NCBI GenBank assembly: GCA_002842195.1
Contig: PHCL01000067.1
Coordinates: 1 to 7,164, forward strand
DNA: 7,164 nucleotides
Direction: 5' to 3'
Origin: Betaproteobacteria bacterium HGW-Betaproteobacteria-20
GTDB lineage: Bacteria; Pseudomonadota; Gammaproteobacteria; Burkholderiales; Methylophilaceae
Part shown: in pieces, positions 1-6,152 of the stretch
Layout of the letters: each line of letters opens with the position of its first letter
Numbering within the stretch: position 1 is the stretch's first letter
Position numbers and translations under genes: made by a program
Notes under the pieces: model-generated
The model's input: only the letters and a program-made list of their open reading frames with translations
The model's database searches: none
Told to the model about the DNA's origin: nothing

Positions 1-262
1 CCCACTCTTTGCCATCGGCATCTACAATTTCAAACTCGTAGTCCCAGCCTTTCGAAAACTTGCGGTTTTCCAAGTCTGCATCTTTCACCACGCCAGGCTT
101 TGCAGCAAGCGCCTTAGCTTTTGCTTCATCTAATGAAATTAGACCGAACTGCTTAGAGATTGCTTCCATTTCTTGCAAGTCATCATCGGCTACTGCATTA
201 GTCGATAAGATTCCCAACATCAATATTGTTGCGGCGCCAATTTTATAAATTGAATTTTTCAT
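1..262 (-). CDS. PepSY-domain secreted protein, 5' part only
   Basis: Seen: reading leftward from an ATG at 260-262, the frame stays open for 87 codons to the window edge, so the C-terminus is missing. Residues 1-25 form a signal peptide: a lysine near the start (MKNSIYK), a hydrophobic stretch, then an A-V-A cleavage motif at 23-25, leaving a mature protein that begins DDDLQ. Residues 41-87 match the PepSY pattern: a helix with LISLDEAKAKAL, then KPG, then two strands around GWDYEFEIVDADGKEW. Start choice: a strong Shine-Dalgarno (AAGGAG, plus-strand 270-275) lies 7 nt before the ATG. Family knowledge: PepSY proteins are small periplasmic or membrane proteins, some thought to inhibit peptidases or to sit beside two-component systems; the specific role here is unknown. 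An inverted repeat upstream could be its operator. The family call is fairly sure, the function is not. Confidence 0.82.
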   Translation of the reverse strand, partial: MKNSIYKIGAATILMLGILSTNAVADDDLQEMEAISKQFGLISLDEAKAKALAAKPGVVKDADLENRKFSKGWDYEFEIVDADGKEW

Positions 263-324
263 GAGATAACTCCTTTATTGTTTAAAGTAAGTCTAATTTA
301 CACTCTGAACCTTAAAACAAGCTG

Positions 325-330
325 AATATA
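325..330 (-). promoter_or_regulatory. Possible -10 element for the PepSY gene
   Basis: On the minus strand this reads TATATT, five of six matches to the sigma-70 -10 consensus, and would give a leader of roughly 55 nt before the ATG at 262. No good -35 hexamer is found 16-18 bp upstream. The expected -35 position instead overlaps the inverted repeat at 336-362, which would suit an activator-dependent or repressed promoter. This is inference from a single hexamer in AT-rich DNA. Confidence 0.3.
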
Positions 331-335
331 CGGTG

Positions 336-362
336 AAAACAGATTTATTTAGCATCTGTTTT
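336..362. repeat. Perfect 9-bp inverted repeat, operator-like
   Basis: AAAACAGAT at 336-344 is exactly mirrored by ATCTGTTTT at 354-362, with a 9-nt AT-rich centre (345-353). The centre-to-centre distance of the two arms is 18 bp, somewhat under two helical turns, compatible with a dimeric regulator. It lies about 74 bp upstream of the PepSY start codon. A hairpin formed by it would contain few G-C pairs, so an intrinsic terminator is less likely than a protein-binding site. The binding factor is unknown. Confidence 0.45.
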
Positions 363-644
363 TAGCCAGTGGCTGAGGTGTACTTGCCAATCCTGTGCGT
401 TAATCTTGCACCACAACGCAAACATTCAGTGAAATATACGGGTGGCAGAAATGGTCACGGCATTTTTCCCTTGACCCATAAATCAACTTGCAACAAGCTG
501 CTATTCAAAAATATGCATAGTTCTTAAATTAGTGTCTGCACTCATGAAACTAGTCAGTTAGAATAATCATGATGCTAAACTGTGGTCAGTTGGTACGAGA
601 ATATACACATAAAATATGCTATTTCTAGGTTCCTCATAATTTCA

Positions 645-658
645 GGTTAAAATTAACC
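645..658. repeat. Short inverted repeat abutting the start codon
   Basis: GGTTAA at 645-650 and TTAACC at 653-658 are perfect mirror images separated by two A residues, ending one base before the ATG at 660. It occupies the normal Shine-Dalgarno position, where no good ribosome-binding sequence is present. It may be a small operator or chance in AT-rich DNA. A two-nucleotide loop makes an RNA hairpin of the full stem unlikely. Confidence 0.3.
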
Positions 659-659
659 C

Positions 660-2777
660 ATGCCACACACTCATTATTTAACCGCTTTAAATTTCTACCG
701 AAATGGTCAGCTAACTCAGGCTGAATCAGGCTTTCAACAAGTGATTGCCATGCAAGCCAACTTTGCAGACGCGCATCACATGCTGGGCATTATTTGCTAT
801 CAAACCAATCGTGCGGCAGATGCGGTGCGCTACATTCAGCAAGCGTTAGCCATTAGCCCGCGCAATGTGGATTATTTAAATAATTGCGGGCTGGCGTTAC
901 GCGCTAACAATCAGCTAGAAGCTGCCATCAAAAGCTTTCAGCAAGCGGTGTTGCTGCAACCTAAAGATTTAGATGTACAACTTAACCTAGGCAACACACT
1001 GCTTGCAATTGACCGCTTTGAAGAGGCCGCGGGCTACTATCGCCGCGTACTGCGTGCCATGCCTAAAAATGAGGATGCCAATAAATCTGACATCAAGAAA
1101 TCTGACATAAGTGCAGCACTTTGTCATTGTTTAACATCGCAGGGCAACCAAGCGCATGCCATTGGCAACTTCATACAGGCCGAGGCCAGCTTTAACGAGG
1201 CGTTACAGTTTAATCCGCAAGATGCCGCATTGCTTTACAACTTGGGTAATGCACAACGCGAGCTAGGTAAACCAGCTGATGCCGCCAAACAATACCTAAA
1301 AGCGATTCAAATCAACCCCAACGATGCGGATACTTACAATAATTTAGGTAATGTGCAGCGTGAATCCGGGCAATTGGATTTAGCGATTGTAAGCTATCAG
1401 CAAGCCTTGAAATTGAACCAGAATCTACATCACGCTAAGGTGCATCTCGTGCATCAAAAACAGCATATTTGTTATTGGCAAGGTTTAGAAGATGATATTG
1501 CTGAAATTTGCCATTGGGTAACAACCCAACCCAGCGCACAAATATCGCCCTTTGCATTTTTAGCCATGCCAGGCACCACGGCTAAAGAACAGTTGATCTG
1601 CGCAAATAACTGGGTGAATAATCGTTATGCAGCATTAGTTGCACATGGCAGGAAGCTTGATTTTAAATATTCGCCTGCCAATAAAAAAATAAAAATCGGC
1701 TATTTATCTGCCGACTTCAGGCTGCACCCACTCGCCTTTCTGGTGAGTGAATTAATAGAACTGCATGATAGAAGTCAGTTTGAAATTATTGCATTTTCAT
1801 ACGGCGTTGATGATAAATCCAATGCCAGAGCCAGGCTGGAAAAGGCTTTCGACCAATTCCATGATATTCGTCACTTATCTGAAATTGATGCGGCAAAAAA
1901 AATAAATGCCTGCAACATTGATATGTTGGTCGATTTAACCGGCTTTACACAAACCAGCCGAAGCGGCATTGCTGCGTTGCGCCCCGCCCCTGTTAACGTC
2001 AACTGGCTTGGCTTTCCCGGGACGATGGGAGCGTTAAATGACAAACCCTTGTTTGATTATATTTTAACGGACAGCTTTATCAGCCCAGCTGAAACTGCCA
2101 ATCACTACGCCGAAAAACTAGCCATATTGCCACATTGCTATCAGCCGAATGACCGTAAACGCCCGGTCAGCAAAACACCCTTGCGAGCGGCCTGCGGCCT
2201 GCCTGAAGGCGCTTTTGTATTTTGCTGCTTTAACCAGACATTCAAAATCACACCTGATGTTTTTGCTGTATGGATGCGCTTGCTTAAAGCCGTACCTAAC
2301 AGCGTACTCTGGTTGCTTGATTGCAACATCTGGGCGAAACAAAATCTCATACGTGAGGCTACAGCACAAGGTGTGAACGAAGATAAGTTGATTTTTGCAC
2401 CACGTGTCGCCATTGCCGACCATTTGGCGCGCCATGCACATGCCGATTTGTTTTTAGATACATTGCCCTACAACGCACACACCACCTGCAGTGATGCTTT
2501 ATGGATGGGCCTACCGGTATTAACGTGTGCCGGCAATACATTTGCAGCACGTGTTGCAGGCAGTTTATTAAACGCAGTAAACTTAACTGAACTTATTACA
2601 TATAATCTGCAAGACTATGAAAAAAAAGCACTTTACCTTGTAAATAATTCTGATAATTTACTAATAATTAGACAGAAATTACTGGCTGATAGAATGTCAT
2701 TAGCTTTATTTGATACAAATGAATTCGTCAGATCACTGGAAGATATTTATCAAAAAATGTGGGAACGTCTTCTATAA
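660..2777 (+). CDS. TPR-repeat O-GlcNAc transferase-like protein (GT41/SPINDLY family)
   Basis: Inferred role: a cytoplasmic transferase that moves a sugar, probably GlcNAc from UDP-GlcNAc, to Ser/Thr of proteins selected by the TPR superhelix. Seen: 705 residues. About seven 34-residue TPR units occupy residues 4-139 and 157-258, with LGN motifs at their starts and an extra segment at 140-156. A linker leads to the catalytic region at about 340-690. Family motifs are GYLSADFRLHP (347-357, His356), DLTGFT (425-430), WLGFPGTMG (449-457), FNQTFKITP (524-532, Lys529) and DTLPYNAHTTCSDALW (600-615, His607). Lys529 and the two histidines align with residues important in human OGT, so it looks catalytically intact. 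The first TPR begins right after the ATG, supporting this start, although the only Shine-Dalgarno-like sequence is a poor AGG about 13 nt away. Residues 142-151 are a duplicated KSDIK/KSDIS. Some family members transfer fucose instead, and the target is unknown. Confidence 0.88.
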   Translation: MPHTHYLTALNFYRNGQLTQAESGFQQVIAMQANFADAHHMLGIICYQTNRAADAVRYIQQALAISPRNVDYLNNCGLALRANNQLEAAIKSFQQAVLLQPKDLDVQLNLGNTLLAIDRFEEAAGYYRRVLRAMPKNEDANKSDIKKSDISAALCHCLTSQGNQAHAIGNFIQAEASFNEALQFNPQDAALLYNLGNAQRELGKPADAAKQYLKAIQINPNDADTYNNLGNVQRESGQLDLAIVSYQQALKLNQNLHHAKVHLVHQKQHICYWQGLEDDIAEICHWVTTQPSAQISPFAFLAMPGTTAKEQLICANNWVNNRYAALVAHGRKLDFKYSPANKKIKIGYLSADFRLHPLAFLVSELIELHDRSQFEIIAFSYGVDDKSNARARLEKAFDQFHDIRHLSEIDAAKKINACNIDMLVDLTGFTQTSRSGIAALRPAPVNVNWLGFPGTMGALNDKPLFDYILTDSFISPAETANHYAEKLAILPHCYQPNDRKRPVSKTPLRAACGLPEGAFVFCCFNQTFKITPDVFAVWMRLLKAVPNSVLWLLDCNIWAKQNLIREATAQGVNEDKLIFAPRVAIADHLARHAHADLFLDTLPYNAHTTCSDALWMGLPVLTCAGNTFAARVAGSLLNAVNLTELITYNLQDYEKKALYLVNNSDNLLIIRQKLLADRMSLALFDTNEFVRSLEDIYQKMWERLL
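1083..1112 (+). repeat. In-frame 15-bp tandem duplication within the TPR/GT41 gene
   Basis: AAATCTGACAT occurs at 1083-1093 and again at 1098-1108, a 15-bp period that keeps the reading frame and encodes KSDIK followed by KSDIS (residues 142-151). It falls in the segment that interrupts the regular 34-residue TPR spacing between the fourth and fifth units. This fits replication slippage in a tolerant linker. Confidence 0.7.
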
Positions 2778-2826
2778 GCGACGCTCGGAATGACCGTGTT
2801 TGAATTTTTTAGCCAAATAAATGCCC

Positions 2827-2856
2827 TGGCAAAGGCCTCTTTAATGCTTTTATGCT
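2827..2856 (+). promoter_or_regulatory. Weak candidate sigma-70 promoter for pilU
   Basis: TATGCT at 2851-2856 can serve as a -10 and TGGCAA at 2827-2832 as a poor -35, with an 18-bp spacer. A start near 2863 would leave a leader of about 50 nt before the pilU ATG. The 136-bp gap after the preceding gene makes a separate pilU promoter plausible, but the -35 matches only three of six positions. Confidence 0.3.
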
Positions 2857-2913
2857 AAAGTCACAAAAATTGTATTTCGCACAGACATCTACAAAAACAC
2901 CCTAGGAAACAAC

Positions 2914-4011
2914 ATGGCAGCAATCGACATCACCCCCATCTTAAAATTCATGCTGGATAAAGGCGGTTCAGACCTGTTTTTTAGTACTGGCGCGGCCATA
3001 CACATTGAAATTGAAGGAGATACTTTGCCCATCAATACCCAAGTCATGGCGCCTGGCATGATTAAAGAAATTGCTTATTCACTCATGAGTGCTGACCAGA
3101 TTAAAGAATTTGAAGCAACACTGGAATGTAATTTTGCGATTGGGAAAAAAGACGTTGGCCGTTTCCGCGTCAATGTATTCCGGCAACGTGGCGAAGTAGG
3201 TATGGTCATCCGTCACATTAAGACGGATATTCCATCCATTGAAAGTTTAGGCTTACCTCCGATATTAAATGAGTTAATCATGCGCAAACGTGGACTCATT
3301 TTAATTGTCGGCTCCACTGGTTCTGGCAAAACGACTACACTCGCCGCGATGATTGATTATCGTAATGCAACCAGCACAGGGCATATTCTTACGCTTGAAG
3401 ACCCGATTGAGTTTATCCATAATCATAAAAAATCTGTGGTGGACCAACGTGAAGTTGGCATCGATACCTTGTCATTTGAAAATGGCCTTAAAAATGCCAT
3501 GCGCCAAGCGCCGGATGTGATTTTGATTGGTGAAGTACGTGATATGGAAGGGATGAAAAATGCCCTTGCCTATGCGGAAACAGGCCATTTGTGCCTGGCT
3601 ACATTGCACGCTAACAACGCCAATCAAGCGCTTGAACGCGTTATTTCATTCTTTCCCGAAGACGGTAAAACAGGCTTGCTGCTTGGCATGTCGATGAACC
3701 TGGTATCAATTGTTTCTCAGCGGCTAATTCCTGGCAAACACAGTAAGCGCGTTGCTGCTACCGAGGTGATGATTAACACACCTTACATTGCCGAACTGAT
3801 TCAAAAACAGAAAATCGGCGATATTAAAGAGAGCATGGCAGACAGTACCGATATTGGCATGGGCACGTTTGACCAATCCTTATTCAGGTTATTCGCTAAT
3901 GGTAAAATTGATGAGGATCAGGCACTTGCCAATGCTGATTCACGCAATGACCTATCACTTAAAATTCGTTTTGCCGCAGAAGGCAATCGTACCAGCAGTT
4001 TCAGTAGCTAA
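2914..4011 (+). CDS. pilU: Type IV pilus retraction ATPase PilU
   Basis: Role, from the family: a hexameric AAA-like secretion ATPase at the cytoplasmic base of the type IVa pilus that assists PilT in retracting the fibre during twitching, adhesion or DNA uptake. Seen: 365 residues, near the family's usual length. The N-terminal PAS-like domain (1-105) carries the PilU-type KGGSDLFFSTGAAIH. The ATPase core has Walker A GSTGSGKT (133-140), an Asp box LEDPIEF (161-167), Walker B APDVILIGEVRD (199-210, Glu207) and a His box HLCLATLHANNANQ (225-238). The C-terminal ADSRNDLSLKIR (341-352) is the mark that separates PilU from PilT. Start: AGGAAA at 2904-2909 precedes the ATG with 4 nt between. Neighbours: pilT, its usual partner, is not adjacent; a GT41 gene lies upstream and a convergent transporter downstream. 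All catalytic motifs look intact. Confidence 0.93.
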   Translation: MAAIDITPILKFMLDKGGSDLFFSTGAAIHIEIEGDTLPINTQVMAPGMIKEIAYSLMSADQIKEFEATLECNFAIGKKDVGRFRVNVFRQRGEVGMVIRHIKTDIPSIESLGLPPILNELIMRKRGLILIVGSTGSGKTTTLAAMIDYRNATSTGHILTLEDPIEFIHNHKKSVVDQREVGIDTLSFENGLKNAMRQAPDVILIGEVRDMEGMKNALAYAETGHLCLATLHANNANQALERVISFFPEDGKTGLLLGMSMNLVSIVSQRLIPGKHSKRVAATEVMINTPYIAELIQKQKIGDIKESMADSTDIGMGTFDQSLFRLFANGKIDEDQALANADSRNDLSLKIRFAAEGNRTSSFSS

Positions 4012-4028
4012 TTACAACGTTACCAGCC

Positions 4029-4910
4029 CTAGTCGCTATGGTTGCTCGCTGCAAATACCGCAGCAGCTACAATCAAACCGCCACCCAGCCATTCATTCCA
4101 GGTCATTACCTCGTGTGCCAGGTAATACGAAGCGATTGCGGCCACTACCAGTTCAAATAAAAATAGTACCGATGCACGGGTTGCGGCAATGTGAGTTACG
4201 CCGTATTGCACAAATAAAGTTGCAGCCATCAGCAATAAAGCAATGATGACCATCACCAGCCAATTCGTCATATTAAAAACCGTGGGTAACGTAAAGGCTC
4301 CATCGATTAACGGCATAAAGAGCGCCGACACCAATAGCACGCCTATCCATACAGCAAAAGATTTTGCCTGCAAACTTAAATGGCTGGACTTGCGGGTAAT
4401 AACATTGGTGAGCGAAAATCCCATGCCAGATGATAAAGCCAGCCACTCTGCTGTATTTCTTGGTAGCGGCAAGCCGCCTAATTCAGGGTCATACAGCATA
4501 ATAAATGCACCTACTAATGAAGCAGCAATGGCCATGTAACCCACAGCATGGGTTTTTTCTTTTAACCAGAAATGTGCCAGTAGCAATGTCCAAATGGGCG
4601 ATAAATAAAACAACAGCATCACGCGCATCACTTCGCCATCTATGACTGCAAGCACATATGCCAGATTCGTCCAGCCCGCAACAATAGTTAACCAAATAAT
4701 GCTCTTGGGTTGGGTAAACGCGCCGCGCCAGTACCTGGCAAACAAAATGCAGCTGAACAACAAGGCAATGGCATAAGTATAAAAGCTGGCAGCCACACCG
4801 GAAATCCCTGCATTGTCCATCAAGCGGTACGGATACCAAATCACGCCCCAGCACAACGCACCAAAAAGCAGGCCAAATACGGCAAAAGCGTTTTTATTCT
4901 GATTGTTCAA
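4029..4910 (-). CDS. EamA/DMT-family inner-membrane transporter
   Basis: Role: a drug/metabolite transporter superfamily permease; these export amino acids, metabolites or drugs, but the substrate cannot be read from sequence. Seen: 293 residues, with about ten hydrophobic helices at roughly 7-28, 38-58, 70-92, 96-116, 122-140, 155-172, 184-204, 214-236, 244-264 and 270-289. These form two five-helix EamA repeats, the first opening with GALCWGVIWYPYRL and ending FWLKEKT...MLYDPE. Start: no ATG exists in this frame near the N-terminus. The frame opens after an in-frame TGA and the only good initiator is TTG at 4908-4910, preceded by AGG (plus 4918-4920) with 7 nt between. This start lies inside a 16-bp tandem duplication. 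The stop is 17 bp from that of pilU, in convergent orientation, and dapC diverges 45 bp away. The family is secure; the exact start is less so. Confidence 0.87.
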   Translation of the reverse strand: MNNQNKNAFAVFGLLFGALCWGVIWYPYRLMDNAGISGVAASFYTYAIALLFSCILFARYWRGAFTQPKSIIWLTIVAGWTNLAYVLAVIDGEVMRVMLLFYLSPIWTLLLAHFWLKEKTHAVGYMAIAASLVGAFIMLYDPELGGLPLPRNTAEWLALSSGMGFSLTNVITRKSSHLSLQAKSFAVWIGVLLVSALFMPLIDGAFTLPTVFNMTNWLVMVIIALLLMAATLFVQYGVTHIAATRASVLFLFELVVAAIASYYLAHEVMTWNEWLGGGLIVAAAVFAASNHSD

Positions 4911-4937
4911 TGTTATGCCTGTTCAATGTTATGCCTG
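4904..4937. repeat. 16-bp tandem duplication over the transporter start
   Basis: TGTTCAATGTTATGCC is repeated exactly at 4904-4919 and 4920-4935, followed by the first two bases of a third copy (4936-4937). On the minus strand each copy carries an AGG followed 7 nt later by TTG, so the transporter's ribosome-binding site and start codon are present twice, the second set in another frame. On the plus strand it supplies the region upstream of the dapC promoter. Confidence 0.9.
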
Positions 4938-4948
4938 CTCACTATAAT
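4920..4948 (+). promoter_or_regulatory. Candidate dapC promoter giving a leaderless mRNA
   Basis: TATAAT at 4943-4948 matches the -10 consensus perfectly. A weak -35 (TGTTCA, 4920-4925, three of six matches) lies 17 bp upstream at the edge of the tandem repeat. Transcription would start about 7 nt after the -10, at or next to the A of the dapC ATG at 4956. No Shine-Dalgarno precedes that ATG, which agrees with a leaderless transcript. The placement is read from sequence and the start site itself is inference. Confidence 0.5.
4941..4946 (-). promoter_or_regulatory. Possible -10 element for the transporter gene
   Basis: The minus strand reads TATAGT here, five of six matches to the -10 consensus, on the same bases as the plus-strand TATAAT. 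A start near 4934 would place the AGG and TTG of the transporter about 15-25 nt downstream, a normal geometry. No good -35 is seen 16-18 bp upstream, where the sequence is already dapC coding. The two divergent promoters would exclude each other if both are real. Confidence 0.3.
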
Positions 4949-4955
4949 GTTGCCT

Positions 4956-6152
4956 ATGAATCCAAATCTAAATTTACTGCAACCTTACCCATTTCAACGT
5001 CTGCGCGATTTATTCAAAGGTACCACGCCTAACGCAAACTTTACGCCGATTAACCTATCCATAGGCGAACCTAAACACGCCACGCCACAGCTGATTAAAG
5101 ACGCGCTGGTCGATAATTTAGCAGGTTTGGCCAGTTACCCTAGCACGATTGGCTCAACGGCTTTACGTGAGGCGATTTCTAATTGGATTTCACGCCGTTA
5201 CGGTGTGCCTACCTTAAACCCTGAAACCGCTATTTTACCTGTAACAGGCAGTCGTGAGGCGCTATTTGCCTTTGCACAAGTAATCATAGACAAATCCAGA
5301 ATTAAACCCATAGGAATTAAACCAGTAGTGATCTCACCTAATCCTTTTTATCAGATTTACGAAGGTGCGACTTTTTTAGCAGGGGCAGAACCCTATTTTT
5401 TAAATACATTACCCGAAAATAACTATGTGATGGACTTTGCAAGCGTACCAGTGGATGTGTTAAATCGTACGCAACTTGTATATGTCTGCAGCCCTGGCAA
5501 CCCTTCTGGCAAGGTCATGACCTTAGCACAGTGGAAAAGCATTTTTGAACTATCTGATCAATATGGTTTTGTGATTGCCGCTGACGAATGTTATTCTGAA
5601 ATTTATTTTGACGAGGCAACTCCGCCACTAGGCGCACTACAAGCCGCTCACGAACTAGGCCGAGATTACAAAAATCTCATCATTTTCAGTTCCCTGTCCA
5701 AACGCTCAAACGTGCCTGGCATGCGCTCAGGCTTTGTGGCAGGCGATGAGAAAATTATCGAAAAATTCGCGTTGTACCGTACCTATCATGGCTGCGCAAT
5801 GAATCCCGCAGTGCAGGCCGCAAGCATGGCCGCATGGAACGATGAGGCCCACGTGGTTGAAAACCGTAGACTTTATGCAGAAAAATTTAAAGCTGTCACG
5901 CCGATGTTGAAAGAGGTATTGCAAGTCGACATGCCCGATGCGGCCTTTTACTTGTGGGCTAAAAGCGAACTACCCGATACTGAATTCGCCTTGAAACTGT
6001 ATCAGGATTTCAACATCACCGTGTTACCAGGCAGCTATTTGGCGCGTGAGGCGCATGGCATCAATCCTGGGCAGAATTTTGTGCGGTTGGCGCTGGTGGC
6101 AAATTTAGATGAATGTGTGGAAGCAGCAAAGCGGATACAAACCTCAATGTAA
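4956..6152 (+). CDS. dapC: Succinyldiaminopimelate aminotransferase
   Basis: Reaction: the PLP-dependent transfer between N-succinyl-LL-2,6-diaminopimelate and 2-oxoglutarate in the succinylase branch of lysine and meso-diaminopimelate synthesis, supplying peptidoglycan; cytoplasmic. Seen: 398 residues, fold-type I class I/II aminotransferase. Key residues are the SPGNPSG motif (179-185, Asn182), Asp210 in AADECYSEIYF, the Schiff-base lysine Lys249 in SSLSKRSNVPGMRSGF, and Arg377 in NFVRLAL, which should hold the substrate carboxylate. The opening MNPNLNLLQPYPFQRLRDLF is the typical DapC N-terminus, so ATG 4956 is chosen over the in-frame ATGs at 4947 and 4710; the latter would add a tail reading antisense through the transporter. 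There is no Shine-Dalgarno. Residues 116-123 contain a duplicated IKP from a 15-bp repeat in a loop before SPNPFYQIYEG. The next gene is not dapD or dapE, so the pathway is not clustered here. Confidence 0.93.
   Translation: MNPNLNLLQPYPFQRLRDLFKGTTPNANFTPINLSIGEPKHATPQLIKDALVDNLAGLASYPSTIGSTALREAISNWISRRYGVPTLNPETAILPVTGSREALFAFAQVIIDKSRIKPIGIKPVVISPNPFYQIYEGATFLAGAEPYFLNTLPENNYVMDFASVPVDVLNRTQLVYVCSPGNPSGKVMTLAQWKSIFELSDQYGFVIAADECYSEIYFDEATPPLGALQAAHELGRDYKNLIIFSSLSKRSNVPGMRSGFVAGDEKIIEKFALYRTYHGCAMNPAVQAASMAAWNDEAHVVENRRLYAEKFKAVTPMLKEVLQVDMPDAAFYLWAKSELPDTEFALKLYQDFNITVLPGSYLAREAHGINPGQNFVRLALVANLDECVEAAKRIQTSM
5299..5328 (+). repeat. In-frame 15-bp tandem duplication within dapC
   Basis: Units 5299-5313 and 5314-5328 match at 13 of 15 bases, the first ten (GAATTAAACC) being identical. 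The frame is kept and the protein reads IKPIG then IKPVV (residues 116-125). The position is a loop before the conserved SPNPFYQIYEG segment, where added residues should be tolerated. Confidence 0.75.

Larger units (their letters stand above)
263..659. other. 397-bp divergent intergenic region without a gene
   Basis: This spacer separates the minus-strand PepSY gene from the plus-strand TPR/GT41 gene. I found no convincing coding frame on either strand and no tRNA-like or other recognisable RNA structure. It holds the PepSY Shine-Dalgarno, a candidate -10, the inverted repeat at 336-362, and a short inverted repeat just before position 660. The repeated words AACAAGCTG (near 316 and 492) and GTCAGTT (553 and 585) are too short to interpret. 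No promoter of good quality is visible for the rightward gene; a TTGGTA at 590 and TATGCT at 615 are 19 bp apart, which is too wide to trust. Confidence 0.7.

Noticed and set aside
60..248. Small plus-strand open frame
   Set aside because: It lies opposite the PepSY gene, which has a signal peptide, a strong ribosome-binding site and a recognisable domain. The plus frame has none of these.
2118..2550. Several open frames on both strands inside the GT41 catalytic region
   Set aside because: They overlap the most conserved part of the glycosyltransferase and show no family features of their own.
2782..2810. Possible intrinsic terminator after the GT41 gene
   Set aside because: The stem is only CGG/CCG with a mismatch next to it, and the T6 run starts 8 nt beyond the stem, so the geometry is poor.
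2833..2850. Possible sigma-54 promoter before pilU (GG-N10-GC)
   Set aside because: Only the GG and GC dinucleotides and a C agree with the -24/-12 consensus, and pilU is not usually sigma-54 dependent.
4048..4064. Inverted repeat GCTGC-N7-GCAGC near the end of the transporter gene
   Set aside because: It lies in coding sequence for an alanine-rich helix and has no T-tract on either side, so it is not a terminator.
3854..4539. Plus-strand open frames running from late pilU into the transporter
   Set aside because: They are out of frame with pilU or antisense to the EamA gene, with low-information sequence and no recognised domain.
4710..4955. N-terminal extension of DapC from the in-frame ATG at 4710
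   Set aside because: The extra 82 residues are antisense to the transporter gene and do not resemble DapC; the typical DapC N-terminus begins at ATG 4956.
5727..5924. Minus-strand open frame inside dapC
   Set aside because: It is a shadow of a conserved DapC region with no independent support.
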